A stretch of DNA of 50,300 nt from CAYVFC01 sp964450715 (GCA_964450715.1 CAYVFC010000049.1:1-50300), one strand, 5' to 3'; positions 1 to 8,913 are shown, numbered from the stretch's first letter. Made by a program: numbers and translations. Notes: a model not told the origin generated them from the sequence alone.

Positions 1-58
1 TAAAAAGTCGGCGAGAAGATCGGCGAAAAATGTGACTAATGGTGAGGCGCTAGGCACG

Positions 59-76
59 CCCCTACGGAGGTAGGGG
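59..76. other. Hairpin beside the left island end
   Basis: A perfect 7-base stem (59-65 with 70-76) encloses a GGAG loop. It lies just outside the left tRNA fragment, where the original downstream flank of the tRNA-Ser gene should be. It may have been that tRNA's 3' processing or termination hairpin before the island inserted, but no T-run follows it on either strand. The role is inferred. Confidence 0.35.
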
Positions 77-85
77 AACCATCTA

Positions 86-146
86 GCGGAGGAGGAGGGA
101 TTCGAACCCCCGGAACCGCAAAGCGGTTCAACGGATTTCAAGTCCG
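86..146 (-). repeat. Left attachment site: partial tRNA-Ser copy
   Basis: This 61-base stretch matches 20932-20991 in the same orientation except for one extra A in the variable-arm loop. It reproduces the 3' acceptor strand, T arm, variable arm and whole anticodon stem-loop of the tRNA-Ser(UGA), but lacks the D arm and the 5' acceptor strand, so it is not a functional tRNA. A truncated 3' tRNA copy at the far end of an element from an integrase is the usual signature of tyrosine-recombinase insertion into a tRNA 3' end. Confidence 0.93.
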
Positions 147-527
147 ATCCCGGACCGAAACGGCAGTCCACGCCAGATCGCGGCAGGATAGAATAGATCA
201 ACAATCTCCGATGGTTGCCGGCTTGCGCCGCGCCCTTTTGATGAGCTGGAGTAGCCTGGTTTGCGCCCGGAGCTAGCACATTTCTAGCACATTTCGGAAG
301 CGAACTCTGTAGCGTAGCAGACCTGACTATCACGTACTTATCCGTGGAAGAACGCGCTCACGATTTCGTATCGGGCCCGACGGATATGTTGTAGTTGGAA
401 GCACTCTGCCGAATCGACTTTTCCGTTCAGGAATATCGACAAGTGATTAGATCGGGATCCCGACGCTCCTGACCTGGTTTGAAGGAGGCAGTCTGTTCGT
501 CCACCGCCGCGACGTGAGCCGCCTTAC
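147..527. other. Non-coding left end of the island
   Basis: No convincing gene lies here. The stretch holds the left arm-like site at 272-292 and otherwise shows no strong hairpin or promoter that I can defend. It ends at the 3' end of the minus-strand cysteine-rich lipoprotein gene. Confidence 0.6.
272..292. repeat. Left arm-type repeat of the island
   Basis: This 21-base sequence contains two TAGCACAT units separated by three bases and is identical, in the same orientation, to 20835-20855 near the other end. Weaker similarity extends upstream of both copies (GCTGGAGT... CTGG). Paired short direct repeats just inside the two core sites are typical of arm-type binding sites for a tyrosine integrase or its accessory factor. 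The repeat is seen; the role is inferred. Confidence 0.7.
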
Positions 528-2036
528 CTACTGGCAGTACTGCAAACCGGCGTCTGGGCAACTGAGCCCGATCTTGCAGTCGTAGTTCTCGGTGCATCCG
601 TAGCTGCACACGTCCCCCCGCGGCTCGGCGGTTTCCGGGCAGTAACCTCCCTGGCCGGTCGGGGCACAGTCGGCGTTCACGCTACATGACTTTTCGATCT
701 CAGTACTAACAACCGCAGCGCACGACACACCAGCCTTCGGCAGACAAAAGGTGCTCTCGTATCCGTCGATCGAGGTGATCGTGCTTGAGGTCGTGCTGTA
801 CGGGCGACGCGCTCCGTCCGTGTCAGCACAACCGCTCGCCCCATCCCAAAAACAGAACTGCCCGCCCTGGTCGACGCAGTACGCGCCGGTCAAGCACTCG
901 CTATCCGCCTCGCATTCTCTGCACGGGAGAACCGAACCCCGGTCGGTATCCGTACACGTCCCGTCCGAAAGCCGGCAGGACTTGGCGCCGCAGACCGTCG
1001 CTTCGGTGTCCAGGGTGCACTCCACGCACACGCCCCTGGACTCGTCGCAGTACGGCGTGTCCAAGAATCGCGTGCAGTCGGCGTCCCCGGTGCAGCCGAC
1101 GCAGGTGTGGCCCGTGCCGCAGTGCGCAGCCGCGATATCCGGGCAGTGGCTGTTCTGGGTGCAGGCCACGCAGCTGTTGCTGCCGGTGTCACAGTGGGGC
1201 GTGGTGTCGGAACAGGCGTCGTCTTCGGCCGCGGTGCACTGCACGCACGCGCCCGCCGGGAGCTTGCAGACCGGAGCGCCCTCGATGCCGTTGCAGTCGG
1301 GGCTGCTGCTCTGACAGGGGGCGCACTGGCCGGTCAGGGTGTTACAGCGAGCACGGTCATACTCGGTGCAATGCGCGTTCTCCAGGCATCCCGTGCAGGT
1401 GTTGTCGTCGTCGCAGTACGGGGTGTCGTCGGTACACGCATCGTCGTCTGTCGGCGTACACTGCACGCACTCGTTGTCCGAGCTGGCGTCTCCAGCCTTG
1501 CATACCGGCTCGGCACCCGAGCAGCCCTCGTCGGTGCCGGTCAGGCACGGCACGCAGGTACCGGAGGCGGTATCGCAGGCCGGGGTGGCTCCGTCGCACT
1601 GCCCAATGCTCTGCGTGCACTGTACGCACGCGTTGTCGCTCGAGTCCTCGCTGCTCTTCCTGCAAACCGGCCTGCCCAGGTCGTCCGCGCACCCGGTACC
1701 GTCTGCTACGCAGGGCACGCATACGCCGCGTTCCGCGTCGCACGCCTGGTCGGGGCAGCCCCAGTTCCCGTCGCACGGCACGCACGCGTCGAGGGCCCCG
1801 CAGCCGGCCTCGACCGTGCCGTCCGGGCCCGCGTCGAAGGACGGCTCGCCCGCCGTCCCGCCCGCGGTACCGCCCGAAGCTCCCCCCGCACCGCTGCCGC
1901 CGTCCACGTCACTGATCGCGGCGTCCGCGTCATACGGTGCACAGAGATAACAGAGGCCAGGATCGTATGCCGTCTCGACACAGGCAGTCGCGAAAAGGAG
2001 GGCAGTAACCGTTGCGAAAGCGAGTCGTCTTGCCAT
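528..2036 (-). CDS. Large cysteine-rich lipoprotein
   Basis: The 502-residue product starts with a short basic stretch and hydrophobic core ending in ATAC, a plausible lipobox with Cys19 as the lipidated residue. A Gly/Ala/Asp-rich linker follows (about 40-75), then many irregular repeats of the type CxxC...C...P.CD....C..C through to the end. Such proteins are common in Myxococcota as surface or secreted lipoproteins held by disulfides; their functions are mostly unknown. It lies inside the island and is read divergently from the small lipoprotein at 2198. The ATG at 2036 directly precedes the signal sequence. Function is not known. Confidence 0.8.
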   Translation of the reverse strand: MARRLAFATVTALLFATACVETAYDPGLCYLCAPYDADAAISDVDGGSGAGGASGGTAGGTAGEPSFDAGPDGTVEAGCGALDACVPCDGNWGCPDQACDAERGVCVPCVADGTGCADDLGRPVCRKSSEDSSDNACVQCTQSIGQCDGATPACDTASGTCVPCLTGTDEGCSGAEPVCKAGDASSDNECVQCTPTDDDACTDDTPYCDDDNTCTGCLENAHCTEYDRARCNTLTGQCAPCQSSSPDCNGIEGAPVCKLPAGACVQCTAAEDDACSDTTPHCDTGSNSCVACTQNSHCPDIAAAHCGTGHTCVGCTGDADCTRFLDTPYCDESRGVCVECTLDTEATVCGAKSCRLSDGTCTDTDRGSVLPCRECEADSECLTGAYCVDQGGQFCFWDGASGCADTDGARRPYSTTSSTITSIDGYESTFCLPKAGVSCAAVVSTEIEKSCSVNADCAPTGQGGYCPETAEPRGDVCSYGCTENYDCKIGLSCPDAGLQYCQ

Positions 2037-2197
2037 GGTTGTTCCCTATTACTCGGTTGTCTGTTTCGTAGCAACAACCTACTTATCGGCCTATAGCGGC
2101 AGTGAGTTGCTGATTTTTTTTGGGTCTCGTGGTAATCGGGGCGCAACTTCCGGCGGCAATGGCCGATAAAAGGGGAAACGTTCACAAGGAGCCGAGA

Positions 2198-2494
2198 ATG
2201 AACGCTCTGCGATATACGACGATTTTGCTCCTGGTCTCCGCGATGGGGGTAGGCTGCGGCGAGAGCGACGACGACAAGTGCATCGATGCTGACAGCCGGC
2301 TGCGCGAGTGCACCGACTATCTGGACGGCCTCGACGAACTGGAGGAGTGCCATTCGGACCTCGAGGCGTGCATCGCTGACTGCATTCTCAACGAGCCCGA
2401 GGGCGAATGCGAGGACATCAGAGCACTCTACGATGATGGGAATCCCGCCGGTGAGTTCGGTCGCTGTTCGATAGACTGTGATCGGGCTTATTGA
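2198..2494 (+). CDS. Small cysteine-containing lipoprotein
   Basis: I chose the internal ATG at 2198 over an upstream GTG because AAGGAG precedes it at good spacing and the peptide then begins with a typical signal (MNALRYTTILLLV...) ending at a GVGC lipobox. The mature part, about 78 residues, is acidic and has regularly spaced cysteines (C..C.....C...C...C pattern), suggesting a small disulfide-stabilised outer-membrane lipoprotein. No family is recognised. It is divergent from the large cysteine-rich lipoprotein at 528-2036, and the two may be co-regulated from the shared 160-base intergenic stretch. Confidence 0.72.
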   Translation: MNALRYTTILLLVSAMGVGCGESDDDKCIDADSRLRECTDYLDGLDELEECHSDLEACIADCILNEPEGECEDIRALYDDGNPAGEFGRCSIDCDRAY

Positions 2495-2582
2495 ATCCTC
2501 TTCGAGTGCGCCGTGTTGAGCGGCAAGGGTGCTATCCAGCGCCGGCAGAGCGCGTCTGAACGGTGTACGAACGGAAGCGCCG

Positions 2583-2772
2583 ATGACTGAACCATCCCAA
2601 ACCCGGATCGCCAAGATGAGGCGCGCTTCGGGAGTTCGTAGCAGCTCTCCGTCCGGACGAGGACGCGCCGATCGCCGAGTTGGAGGAGGGATTGGCCCAC
2701 GTAGAGGCCAAGGCGGCCGCCGCTGATACGTCGGTAGGCTCATGGTTTGTAGAGACGTACGAAGCCACCTAA
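2583..2772 (+). pseudogene. Frameshifted small gene remnant
   Basis: From about 2620 to the TAA at 2770-2772 one frame reads a protein-like acidic peptide (…REFVAALRPDEDAPIAELE…) of about 48 residues with no start codon after the preceding in-frame TGA. An ATG at 2583 opens a different frame (MTEPSQTRIAKM…) that would join it after a single-base shift near 2615-2625. The composition looks coding only in this stitched reading. It may be a decayed antitoxin-sized gene upstream of the nuclease pair, or a real gene with a sequencing error. No family is recognised. Confidence 0.35.
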
Positions 2773-2872
2773 GAGAGACTACGGTCGCTTCCGGGCGCGA
2801 ATGTCAGTCGACGGCATCGAGAAGAGCGGACTTGGGCACGCGCCGTGCTTCTCACTCTGCTACGATCGGGGA

Positions 2873-3787
2873 ATGCCGGCGACACCCAGCGAAGACCTCC
2901 TACGGGCCCACTACGCCTACGTCGCGTCGGACAGCCATCTGTTCAAGCGGCTCGGTCGGCTTCGGCAGGCTTTCTGGAGGGAGAAGCACGGCTTCCCGAT
3001 CGGGTTGCACCGCGATCGGCCGTTGGGCTCACGCCTCAAGATGCCGGATGCCGAGCGACACCTATGGAACTACCTCACCGATGGCATAAGGGACGTCGTC
3101 CGAGCGGCCGTCGCGGACACCGAGAAGTTGATCAAGGCGCCGCGCATCTATGACGACCTGCTTTCTTCGCAGCCCATGAGTTTCAACCTGTTCGGCGAGC
3201 TGGCGATGGACCTCGACCTGGCGTCCCGGGTCCTGCATAGGCTTGACCCTCATGACATCGAGCGGGTCACTCGGGTCGAGTTCGAGTGGTCCCCTGGGCG
3301 CGGTGACGATCGCTACACGGGGGACCACTCTGCCTTCGACGTCTACGTCGAGTACATCAGTACAGCGGGCGATGCCGGGTTCCTTGGAATCGAGGTCAAG
3401 TACGTCGAGGACATGGAAGACAAGCCTGCACGCCACCGTAAGCGTTACGATGAGGTCGCCGACGGGATGGGATGCTTCCGGGCTGAGGAGCGACGACGCC
3501 TTCGAGCTGTGCCGCTGAATCAGCTCTGGCGGGACCACCTGCTCACCGGCAGCATGTTGCTCGACTCGGCGGCCGCGTGGCGGGGGGGCCGGTTCGTCGT
3601 ACTCTACCCGAGTCAGAACGATTGCGTGGGCACCGCCGTGACGCTCTATCGCGACTGCCTCACCGACAGCCGTACGTTCGCGACCTGGACGCTGGAAGCG
3701 TTCGTCGAAACCCTGGAAGCCGAGTGCGACGGTGACTGGGTGGGGGAACTGCGGGAGCGGTACCTTCGGGCAGTAGAGCTGGGATGA
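2873..3787 (+). CDS. PGN_0703-like restriction endonuclease candidate
   Basis: The protein has 304 residues from the ATG at 2873; an in-frame ATG at 2801 is also possible. The central part carries a long conserved block: a LLSSQPMSFNLFGELA-type segment, then FEWSPGR, a GDHSAFDVYVEY strand and a FLGIEVKY strand. The D...ExK arrangement is the PD-(D/E)xK nuclease core, and the block as a whole fits what I recall of the PGN_0703-type putative restriction endonucleases. No methyltransferase is adjacent. The stop overlaps the next start by ATGA at 3784, so the two genes are translationally coupled. Placing it in a defence role is inference from family and neighbourhood. Confidence 0.7.
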   Translation: MPATPSEDLLRAHYAYVASDSHLFKRLGRLRQAFWREKHGFPIGLHRDRPLGSRLKMPDAERHLWNYLTDGIRDVVRAAVADTEKLIKAPRIYDDLLSSQPMSFNLFGELAMDLDLASRVLHRLDPHDIERVTRVEFEWSPGRGDDRYTGDHSAFDVYVEYISTAGDAGFLGIEVKYVEDMEDKPARHRKRYDEVADGMGCFRAEERRRLRAVPLNQLWRDHLLTGSMLLDSAAAWRGGRFVVLYPSQNDCVGTAVTLYRDCLTDSRTFATWTLEAFVETLEAECDGDWVGELRERYLRAVELG

Positions 3788-5016
3788 TCCGGATGGTGCG
3801 GACCGCATCGCAGCGTTCAGACGAGATGGAGAGACTAGTCGCCGAGTTGGCATCTGTCCCCTTGATGCGGGAGAACGTCTTTCACTCCGCACGCTTCCTT
3901 GATGGCGCGGTAGAAAAGGAACTCTGCGACGTGCTTCTCGTCCATCGGGGCGAGGCGATCGTGATCTCCGTTAAAGCACAGAACCGAGCACGCGATCGGG
4001 AGAGCACCGTACGCTGGCTCAACAAGCACGGGCCAAAGGCAGTATCTCAGCTTGCGGGTGCGTATCGAACGCTCAGGAACCGTGCGTTCTGGTCCATGCA
4101 TCCAGTGACTGGGCGGAGGGACTTTGAGCCGGGCTCGGTGCACCCTGTCCACGGGCTCGCCCTCTTGGACTCATCATTCGAGGCACCGGTTGCAGTTTCC
4201 CGCCACGAGATGGAGCGGCTCGGTGGAATCGCCCCTGTCACACTCATGACGATTGCCGATTTTTCGGACACCATCAAAGGGCTACGGACGTGGCGGGACC
4301 TCCGCGAATACTTGGATGCTCGCAATCACGTCATCCGCCACCCTGATCGCTGCGTCGTAGGATCAGAGCTTGAACTTTTCACCTACTACGTCATGCAAGG
4401 GGACAGCTTCGACGGCTGCGTCGGTCTCGCCGATGCTCGCCTCGCGGTCAAAGCTTCAGGCAGGGGGACAGACGCTCGTACTGCGCGGGCACGGGAGTGG
4501 GCGCTCGCCTCGATCCTTGAGGACCTGCTCACAGCCCTACCGGGTTTCGCGCCGACGCAGTTCCCAGACGATCTCCAGGGGCTTCTTAACCCACTGGCCG
4601 GATCGGCTGCCGAAGTCATCCGTGACGACCTCTGCAATCTATCGTTGCAGGAACGAGCCGCCCTCGGCGAGCAGATCGGATATCAATGTGCCAGTGCAGC
4701 GCAGGAACAAGGGCCTGACCCACTATATGGATCCGTGCGATTCGACCGACATCCGGACAAAGTCTACCTGGTGGTCGTTGGTTGGAAGCTGTCGCCAGAC
4801 GAGTTACTTGTCCTAGCATTGGAAGCATTGATCGCCGCATGCGTCTTTCACCGGAGGCACACGGGCGTCCTGCTTGTCGCGAATGAGGTCGGGGACGACA
4901 GTGTCTGGTCTACGCTCGGCCGCGTCGAAAACATTATGTCGACACCCGAGATGGAGCAACGAGGAATCGAGCTGTTCGGGCACGTGAGACCCAGGAAGGT
5001 GGGCGAGGCAAGGTAG
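3784..5016 (+). CDS. Unknown protein, possible PD-(D/E)xK nuclease, partner of upstream nuclease
   Basis: The 410-residue product begins at the ATG inside the ATGA overlap with the preceding nuclease gene. Near the N-terminus the segment ELCDVLLVHRGEAIVISVKA resembles the D...(D/S)xK strand pair of PD-(D/E)xK nucleases, although the usual Glu before x-K appears as Ser. The remainder (150-410) has no motif that I recognise and no membrane segment. Tight coupling suggests it works with the first protein, either as a second nuclease-like subunit or as a sensor. It converges on the ASCH gene, with only 29 bases between them. Confidence 0.55.
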   Translation: MIRMVRTASQRSDEMERLVAELASVPLMRENVFHSARFLDGAVEKELCDVLLVHRGEAIVISVKAQNRARDRESTVRWLNKHGPKAVSQLAGAYRTLRNRAFWSMHPVTGRRDFEPGSVHPVHGLALLDSSFEAPVAVSRHEMERLGGIAPVTLMTIADFSDTIKGLRTWRDLREYLDARNHVIRHPDRCVVGSELELFTYYVMQGDSFDGCVGLADARLAVKASGRGTDARTARAREWALASILEDLLTALPGFAPTQFPDDLQGLLNPLAGSAAEVIRDDLCNLSLQERAALGEQIGYQCASAAQEQGPDPLYGSVRFDRHPDKVYLVVVGWKLSPDELLVLALEALIAACVFHRRHTGVLLVANEVGDDSVWSTLGRVENIMSTPEMEQRGIELFGHVRPRKVGEAR

Positions 5017-5045
5017 TCCCCCTGGGCGTCAGCCCCCTAGTCTCG

Positions 5046-5525
5046 TCACCGACTGAAGTTCCGAACGTCGTGACCGAGGGCTCGTAGAGTAGTTCCAGCC
5101 AGACCTTGAACCGCTTGCCTTGGTAGCACTCGGGCGAGATCCGGCCCGCACCAGAGATAGCTTTGCGGCGGACGAAAGCCATCGACACGCTTGCGCAGAA
5201 TGCTCAGCGAAATGGCGTCAAACTGCCGGAACGCCGTCACTTCGATCGCACAACCAAACTCGCAGTTGTGGAAGTAGGACGCGTACTCGCACTCGGTGAC
5301 TCCGAGGGACGCTCTATGCCTCTTCCAGATCACGTCGAGATGTTCAAAGAAGACGCTTCCGACCGCGAAAGCGCCAACGAGCGCCATCGTTGGGGCAGAC
5401 TCGTAAACCCACACGATGTCCCCCCGGTTTGCTCGAACGCGCATCCGGCGCAGCTCGAATCGTTTTTCACCCGCGAAGATCCTCGAGCTGTACTCGGGCC
5501 GAATGGACATCAGAAGCTCTCTCAT
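5046..5525 (-). CDS. ASCH-domain protein
   Basis: The 159-residue product opens with LLMSIRPEYSSRIFAGEKRFELRR followed by a GDIVWVYESAP segment, the hallmark of the ASCH/EVE (PUA-like) fold. These domains bind modified nucleotides or RNA, and some cleave or edit nucleosides. The ATG at 5525 is preferred because GAAGG lies six bases upstream; a TTG at 5588 would extend it into the preceding gene. It is the last gene of the type I restriction operon and follows another protein whose C-terminus also looks EVE/ASCH-like, suggesting related roles in sensing modified nucleic acid. Confidence 0.75.
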   Translation of the reverse strand: MRELLMSIRPEYSSRIFAGEKRFELRRMRVRANRGDIVWVYESAPTMALVGAFAVGSVFFEHLDVIWKRHRASLGVTECEYASYFHNCEFGCAIEVTAFRQFDAISLSILRKRVDGFRPPQSYLWCGPDLARVLPRQAVQGLAGTTLRALGHDVRNFSR

Positions 5526-5562
5526 AGTCGCCTTCGCAAACAACCGATGTTCGTGCTCAGAG

Positions 5563-7026
5563 TCAACGCCGCTCAACGCCTTCGTCAACGAGTGTCCACA
5601 AGAGATCGCGCGAAGCGTCGCTTACCTGCTGGATGGACTGCGGCGCTCTCCCTAAGATCTTACAGCGAATTAGCGTCTCAAGGGTGATCCGATCGAACGT
5701 GCGAGCATGTCGGAACTTAATCGCAAGCACGTCGCCTCTCTCGCACTGCTTCCCGATGTCTTCCAAGCTATAGACCGTTCGCAAGCCGACGAAACGAGCA
5801 ATCTCGCTTGGACAGCGCGACACCAGAGTCGCTTCTATAACGCCCACGTGCCGAATCGCCTGCTCATCCCGAGAGCGATAAAAGAAGAGGAGGTGGCCCT
5901 CCTGTAGCTGCCGCGTTCCCGCGCGGCACAGGTACGCCTTCAGGATAGCGTTGCCGAACGGAAGGTCTTGGGGGATGAGCTGCAACTGACGCTGCTGCTC
6001 CGGGAAGAGCATGGTCTCGTACTTCGGCAGGATCGGCACGATGTGTGTTGGAACATCGCGGACGACGTGCCTGGGTCCGAACGCGACGTGAAACGTCAGC
6101 GGATCAAGTCCCTCGTCACGCGGCACCATCTGCTTCGCGTAGATGCTTTCCCCCACTTCAGTTTGTTCAGGCTGCTGCTGGAATCCGAACTGCTCAAGAA
6201 GCGCGATGAGTGCTGCGTACTTCGGCAGCACCGTGATGTAGCACCTGGCAACCTCGTTAGCGTAACAGTGCTCAAAGACCTGTCGCAGCATCAGCTCGCC
6301 GTACTTCTTACCCTGCGCCGATTCCGCGATCTTGAAGCAGCACAACTTCAGGTGGCGCTCTGGCGGACGCGCATCGCTGAACTTCCCGATCACAACCGCC
6401 GTGTAGGCGCCGACGTCGTCGATAATGTACCAAGCGTCACGATGCGCGCGAGCGGCACGAGAGAACCAATCGTCGAACTCCGGATAGTCGATTCTTAGAG
6501 TCGTGAAGATCGCATCTGAGCGCGTGAGCGCGTGAACTTTAGTCGCGACCACGATCGGAACCGGCTCAGCACGGCGAGTAATGAGGCGGTTCAGTAGTTC
6601 AACAGCGTCGCGTAAACGAAGGGTTCGATCCGACAAACCGAATCGCGCTGCTTTATGGTGCACACCGTCGTCTTCGCTTACCAGGTAGTCCGTGGCATCA
6701 CCACGGAGGGCGATGACGAGTTGGTCATCGACCCAGTCATTGCTCCCCTCCGGCGCGGCTCCCAGCGCTGCGCGCGTTGCAGCGTCACCACCGGGCGGGT
6801 CGGGCAGCTCCGCGTACTTATCGAACTGGATGCATCGCGTGGCCTTCAGATCCGCGCTACGGATGCGTTCGATGTCCTTGCGAGCTGCCGGGTGAACAAA
6901 GAGCTGTTGTCCCGTGCCCGTCGCTGCGCGCGAGAAAGCGACAGCAGCGGAAGTCCACGTGTCCACCGTGAGCCCAACATCGGGTTCCAGAGGGATGAAC
7001 ACATTGGTGTCAATGAGAAACTTCAT
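5563..7026 (-). CDS. PIN - GNAT - EVE/ASCH-like fusion protein
   Basis: Three parts are visible in 487 residues. Residues 1-145 look like a PIN nuclease: FLIDTNVF at the start with Asp6, an acidic DDQ near 100, and VSEDDGVH near 120 as the last acidic cluster. Residues about 175-305 look like a GNAT acetyltransferase (YIIDDVGAYTAVVIGKF, a helix after KKYGELMLRQ, and YITVLPKYAALIALLEQFGF). Residues about 320-455 resemble an EVE/ASCH-like PUA domain (GHLLFFYRSRD...IRHVGVIEATLV). The ATG at 7026 is chosen because it forms an ATGA overlap with the upstream stop. PIN domains usually cut RNA. A defence effector or RNA-modifying role is inference from domains and context. Confidence 0.7.
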   Translation of the reverse strand: MKFLIDTNVFIPLEPDVGLTVDTWTSAAVAFSRAATGTGQQLFVHPAARKDIERIRSADLKATRCIQFDKYAELPDPPGGDAATRAALGAAPEGSNDWVDDQLVIALRGDATDYLVSEDDGVHHKAARFGLSDRTLRLRDAVELLNRLITRRAEPVPIVVATKVHALTRSDAIFTTLRIDYPEFDDWFSRAARAHRDAWYIIDDVGAYTAVVIGKFSDARPPERHLKLCCFKIAESAQGKKYGELMLRQVFEHCYANEVARCYITVLPKYAALIALLEQFGFQQQPEQTEVGESIYAKQMVPRDEGLDPLTFHVAFGPRHVVRDVPTHIVPILPKYETMLFPEQQRQLQLIPQDLPFGNAILKAYLCRAGTRQLQEGHLLFFYRSRDEQAIRHVGVIEATLVSRCPSEIARFVGLRTVYSLEDIGKQCERGDVLAIKFRHARTFDRITLETLIRCKILGRAPQSIQQVSDASRDLLWTLVDEGVERR

Positions 7027-7484
7027 TCGTCGAGGTCGCAACGGCGCGACTGTTCCTTCACATGGCTCACCAAGACCGGCGATGCGTCCGGCATGGCGTC
7101 GCGGAAGTGGCCGTCGCGGTATGGGTCAGCGACGACGCCGATAATGCGCGCGTGGAGATCGAGATCCTGGAGCGCGGCGCGTACCCTCGCGTTCGGATCG
7201 TCACGGTGCTCGCTCATCCGCTCTTCAATGTTAGCGATCAGACCCTCGACGAGGGCTGTAGTCTGAGGGATGCCCGCCGTAAAGCGTTGCCGGCATTGTT
7301 GGTCGCCGGCGTTGATCGGTATCGGCCCGTGCCAGACCTGGTGGTACTGGTTGTCGCGGGAATGCGGCGAGTTCGGGCCACATATCTCCAGGATCGCGCC
7401 GACGACGCCGCGCTCGATAGCCTCTGGTGTGAGCTGCGGGACTTCGACGGGTAGTGGTTCAGGCGGGCGTCTTCGACTTGGCAT
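7023..7484 (-). CDS. Unknown protein of the restriction operon
   Basis: The 153-residue product is proline-rich at the N-terminus and contains an HSRDNQYHQVWHGPIP segment and an acidic, helical middle. No family is recognised and there is no membrane segment or signal peptide. Its ATG lies 26 bases inside the 3' end of hsdS, and its stop overlaps the start of the PIN-GNAT gene by ATGA. It is therefore made from the same message, between the restriction enzyme and the fusion protein. An antitoxin-like or partner role for the PIN protein is possible, but only the position supports it. Confidence 0.6.
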   Translation of the reverse strand: MPSRRRPPEPLPVEVPQLTPEAIERGVVGAILEICGPNSPHSRDNQYHQVWHGPIPINAGDQQCRQRFTAGIPQTTALVEGLIANIEERMSEHRDDPNARVRAALQDLDLHARIIGVVADPYRDGHFRDAMPDASPVLVSHVKEQSRRCDLDE

Positions 7485-8913
7485 GTCTTCGTGTCTCTCG
7501 ATCTACCTTCCGAGTACGTCGTCGCTTTCCCACGGACGGCCGCGATGCCCCTTCGCCCTCGCTCTTTACACGCTCAAGCAGAGCCGCGGCAGGCTCGTAG
7601 TCGCGCCCCTCCTGGCGGGCCAGCTCGGCTTCGGTGGGCACCAGCTCACCCTTGAACGCCTTCGCGAGGATGGCCTGTGTCATCTTGTCGGCGCGCGCTG
7701 TCGCGGCTCCGACGCGGCGCTCGATGGCGTCAGCGACGACGAAAAGTGCTTCAACGCGACGCACGATCTCCTCTTGCTCGTCGCGAGGCGGCAGCGAGAT
7801 CGGGAAGGCGGCGACAACACTTTGGTCGATCTTCGGCATGCTGCCCGCTGTACCTTGTGCACGATCAATGAAGTACTTCCGCCCCGACTCTGACCGCAAG
7901 CAATGCTCGATAAACCGTGGCACAGCATCTTCGGTACGAACCCGCACGCGAATCACCAGGTCAGGAACGATGGCTCGACGAGGCGACCCGTTGTAGAGAC
8001 GGGCCGTGCCAACGAGTTGGGGCGTATTGGACCGCTCGACGTAGATATCGTTCGGCTCTGCCCAGAGGTCTTGAACCTTCTTCGGATCCGCGACTGTCAT
8101 CTTGATGTTTGCGTGAGAGAAGTCGCCATCGGTGAACGCCGACAGGGTGAACGTAGGTACCCCCTTCCCGTCCGGGGACTTCTTGGCTGAATGACCATTC
8201 CGGAGGGGCTCGCGCAGAACCTGTCCGAGGCCAAGGTCGCGCCACTCCTCACTCGTCCTGCGGGCGGCTCGCCAGTCGGCCGTTAAGCGCCGCGAACACG
8301 CGGCGTCGAGGACCGACTGGCGGAACTGCTTGAGGATCGCGGGCACCTTTACCAGGCGGTCGCGAGCGACGTTCACACGAACGAGCAGCGCCTCGACCCT
8401 CTCGACGATGCGGCGTTGCTCGGGGAGGGGCGCCGCAAGGATTTCGAAGTTGCGGAGCTGGCGCGTGGTGATGCGAGGTCTCGTGGCCCCGTGAATCTCT
8501 TCGATGAGGGCGTCCCGAGTTCGGTCAGCTCCGAGTTGGAAGGCAAGGAACTTTCGATCCAACTCCGGACGAGTTCGCACACAAAAACAGTCGGCCTTGG
8601 CGATGGCCGTGGTCGGCAGCGAGGGCAGGACGCAAACCCGCACGGCTCCGTCAACGAACGACCCGACGATTAGGTCGCCTTCGAAAAGGGTGTGCTTCTT
8701 CAGGCTCGCGTACTTCGACATTGAGATGAACGTACGTTTTTCCTCAACGAAGCGAAGGCTCGCAATATTTTCAAGGCGAACCACGCGAACGCCTGTATTG
8801 GTGTAGTCGCTGGTCTTCAGGTTGGAGCCAAATGGACCATCGAAGAGCCCAGCAGGTTCCAGCAACTCAGCGAGCTTCGTTATCGCCCACCCCTCGGGCA
8901 GCACATCGCTCAT
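7459..8913 (-). CDS. hsdS: Type I restriction-modification specificity subunit
   Basis: The 484-residue product has the HsdS layout: two target-recognition domains separated and ended by conserved helices. The first begins LPEGWAITKLAELLE, has FDGPFGSNLKTSDY, and closes with PLPEQRRIVERVEALLVRVN. The second ends with LPPRDEQEEIVRRVEALFVVADAIE and an AFKGELVPTE tail. The two Q..IV.RVEAL repeats are the characteristic coiled spacers. The ATG at 8913 is inside an ATGA overlap with hsdM. It sets the DNA target of the methylase and restriction complex. The highly basic C-terminal tail (about 460-484) is longer than usual. Confidence 0.93.
   Translation of the reverse strand: MSDVLPEGWAITKLAELLEPAGLFDGPFGSNLKTSDYTNTGVRVVRLENIASLRFVEEKRTFISMSKYASLKKHTLFEGDLIVGSFVDGAVRVCVLPSLPTTAIAKADCFCVRTRPELDRKFLAFQLGADRTRDALIEEIHGATRPRITTRQLRNFEILAAPLPEQRRIVERVEALLVRVNVARDRLVKVPAILKQFRQSVLDAACSRRLTADWRAARRTSEEWRDLGLGQVLREPLRNGHSAKKSPDGKGVPTFTLSAFTDGDFSHANIKMTVADPKKVQDLWAEPNDIYVERSNTPQLVGTARLYNGSPRRAIVPDLVIRVRVRTEDAVPRFIEHCLRSESGRKYFIDRAQGTAGSMPKIDQSVVAAFPISLPPRDEQEEIVRRVEALFVVADAIERRVGAATARADKMTQAILAKAFKGELVPTEAELARQEGRDYEPAAALLERVKSEGEGASRPSVGKRRRTRKVDRETRRHAKSKTPA

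Noticed and set aside
785..1915. Long Arg/Cys-rich open frame opposite the cysteine-rich lipoprotein
   Set aside because: The composition is an artefact of reading the Cys/Gly/Asp codons in reverse; the minus-strand protein has a signal peptide and repeat structure.
2106..2120. T-run after a GTTGCTG half-stem as a rho-independent terminator
   Set aside because: The loop would be about 30 bases and no plus-strand gene ends upstream, so there is nothing for it to terminate.
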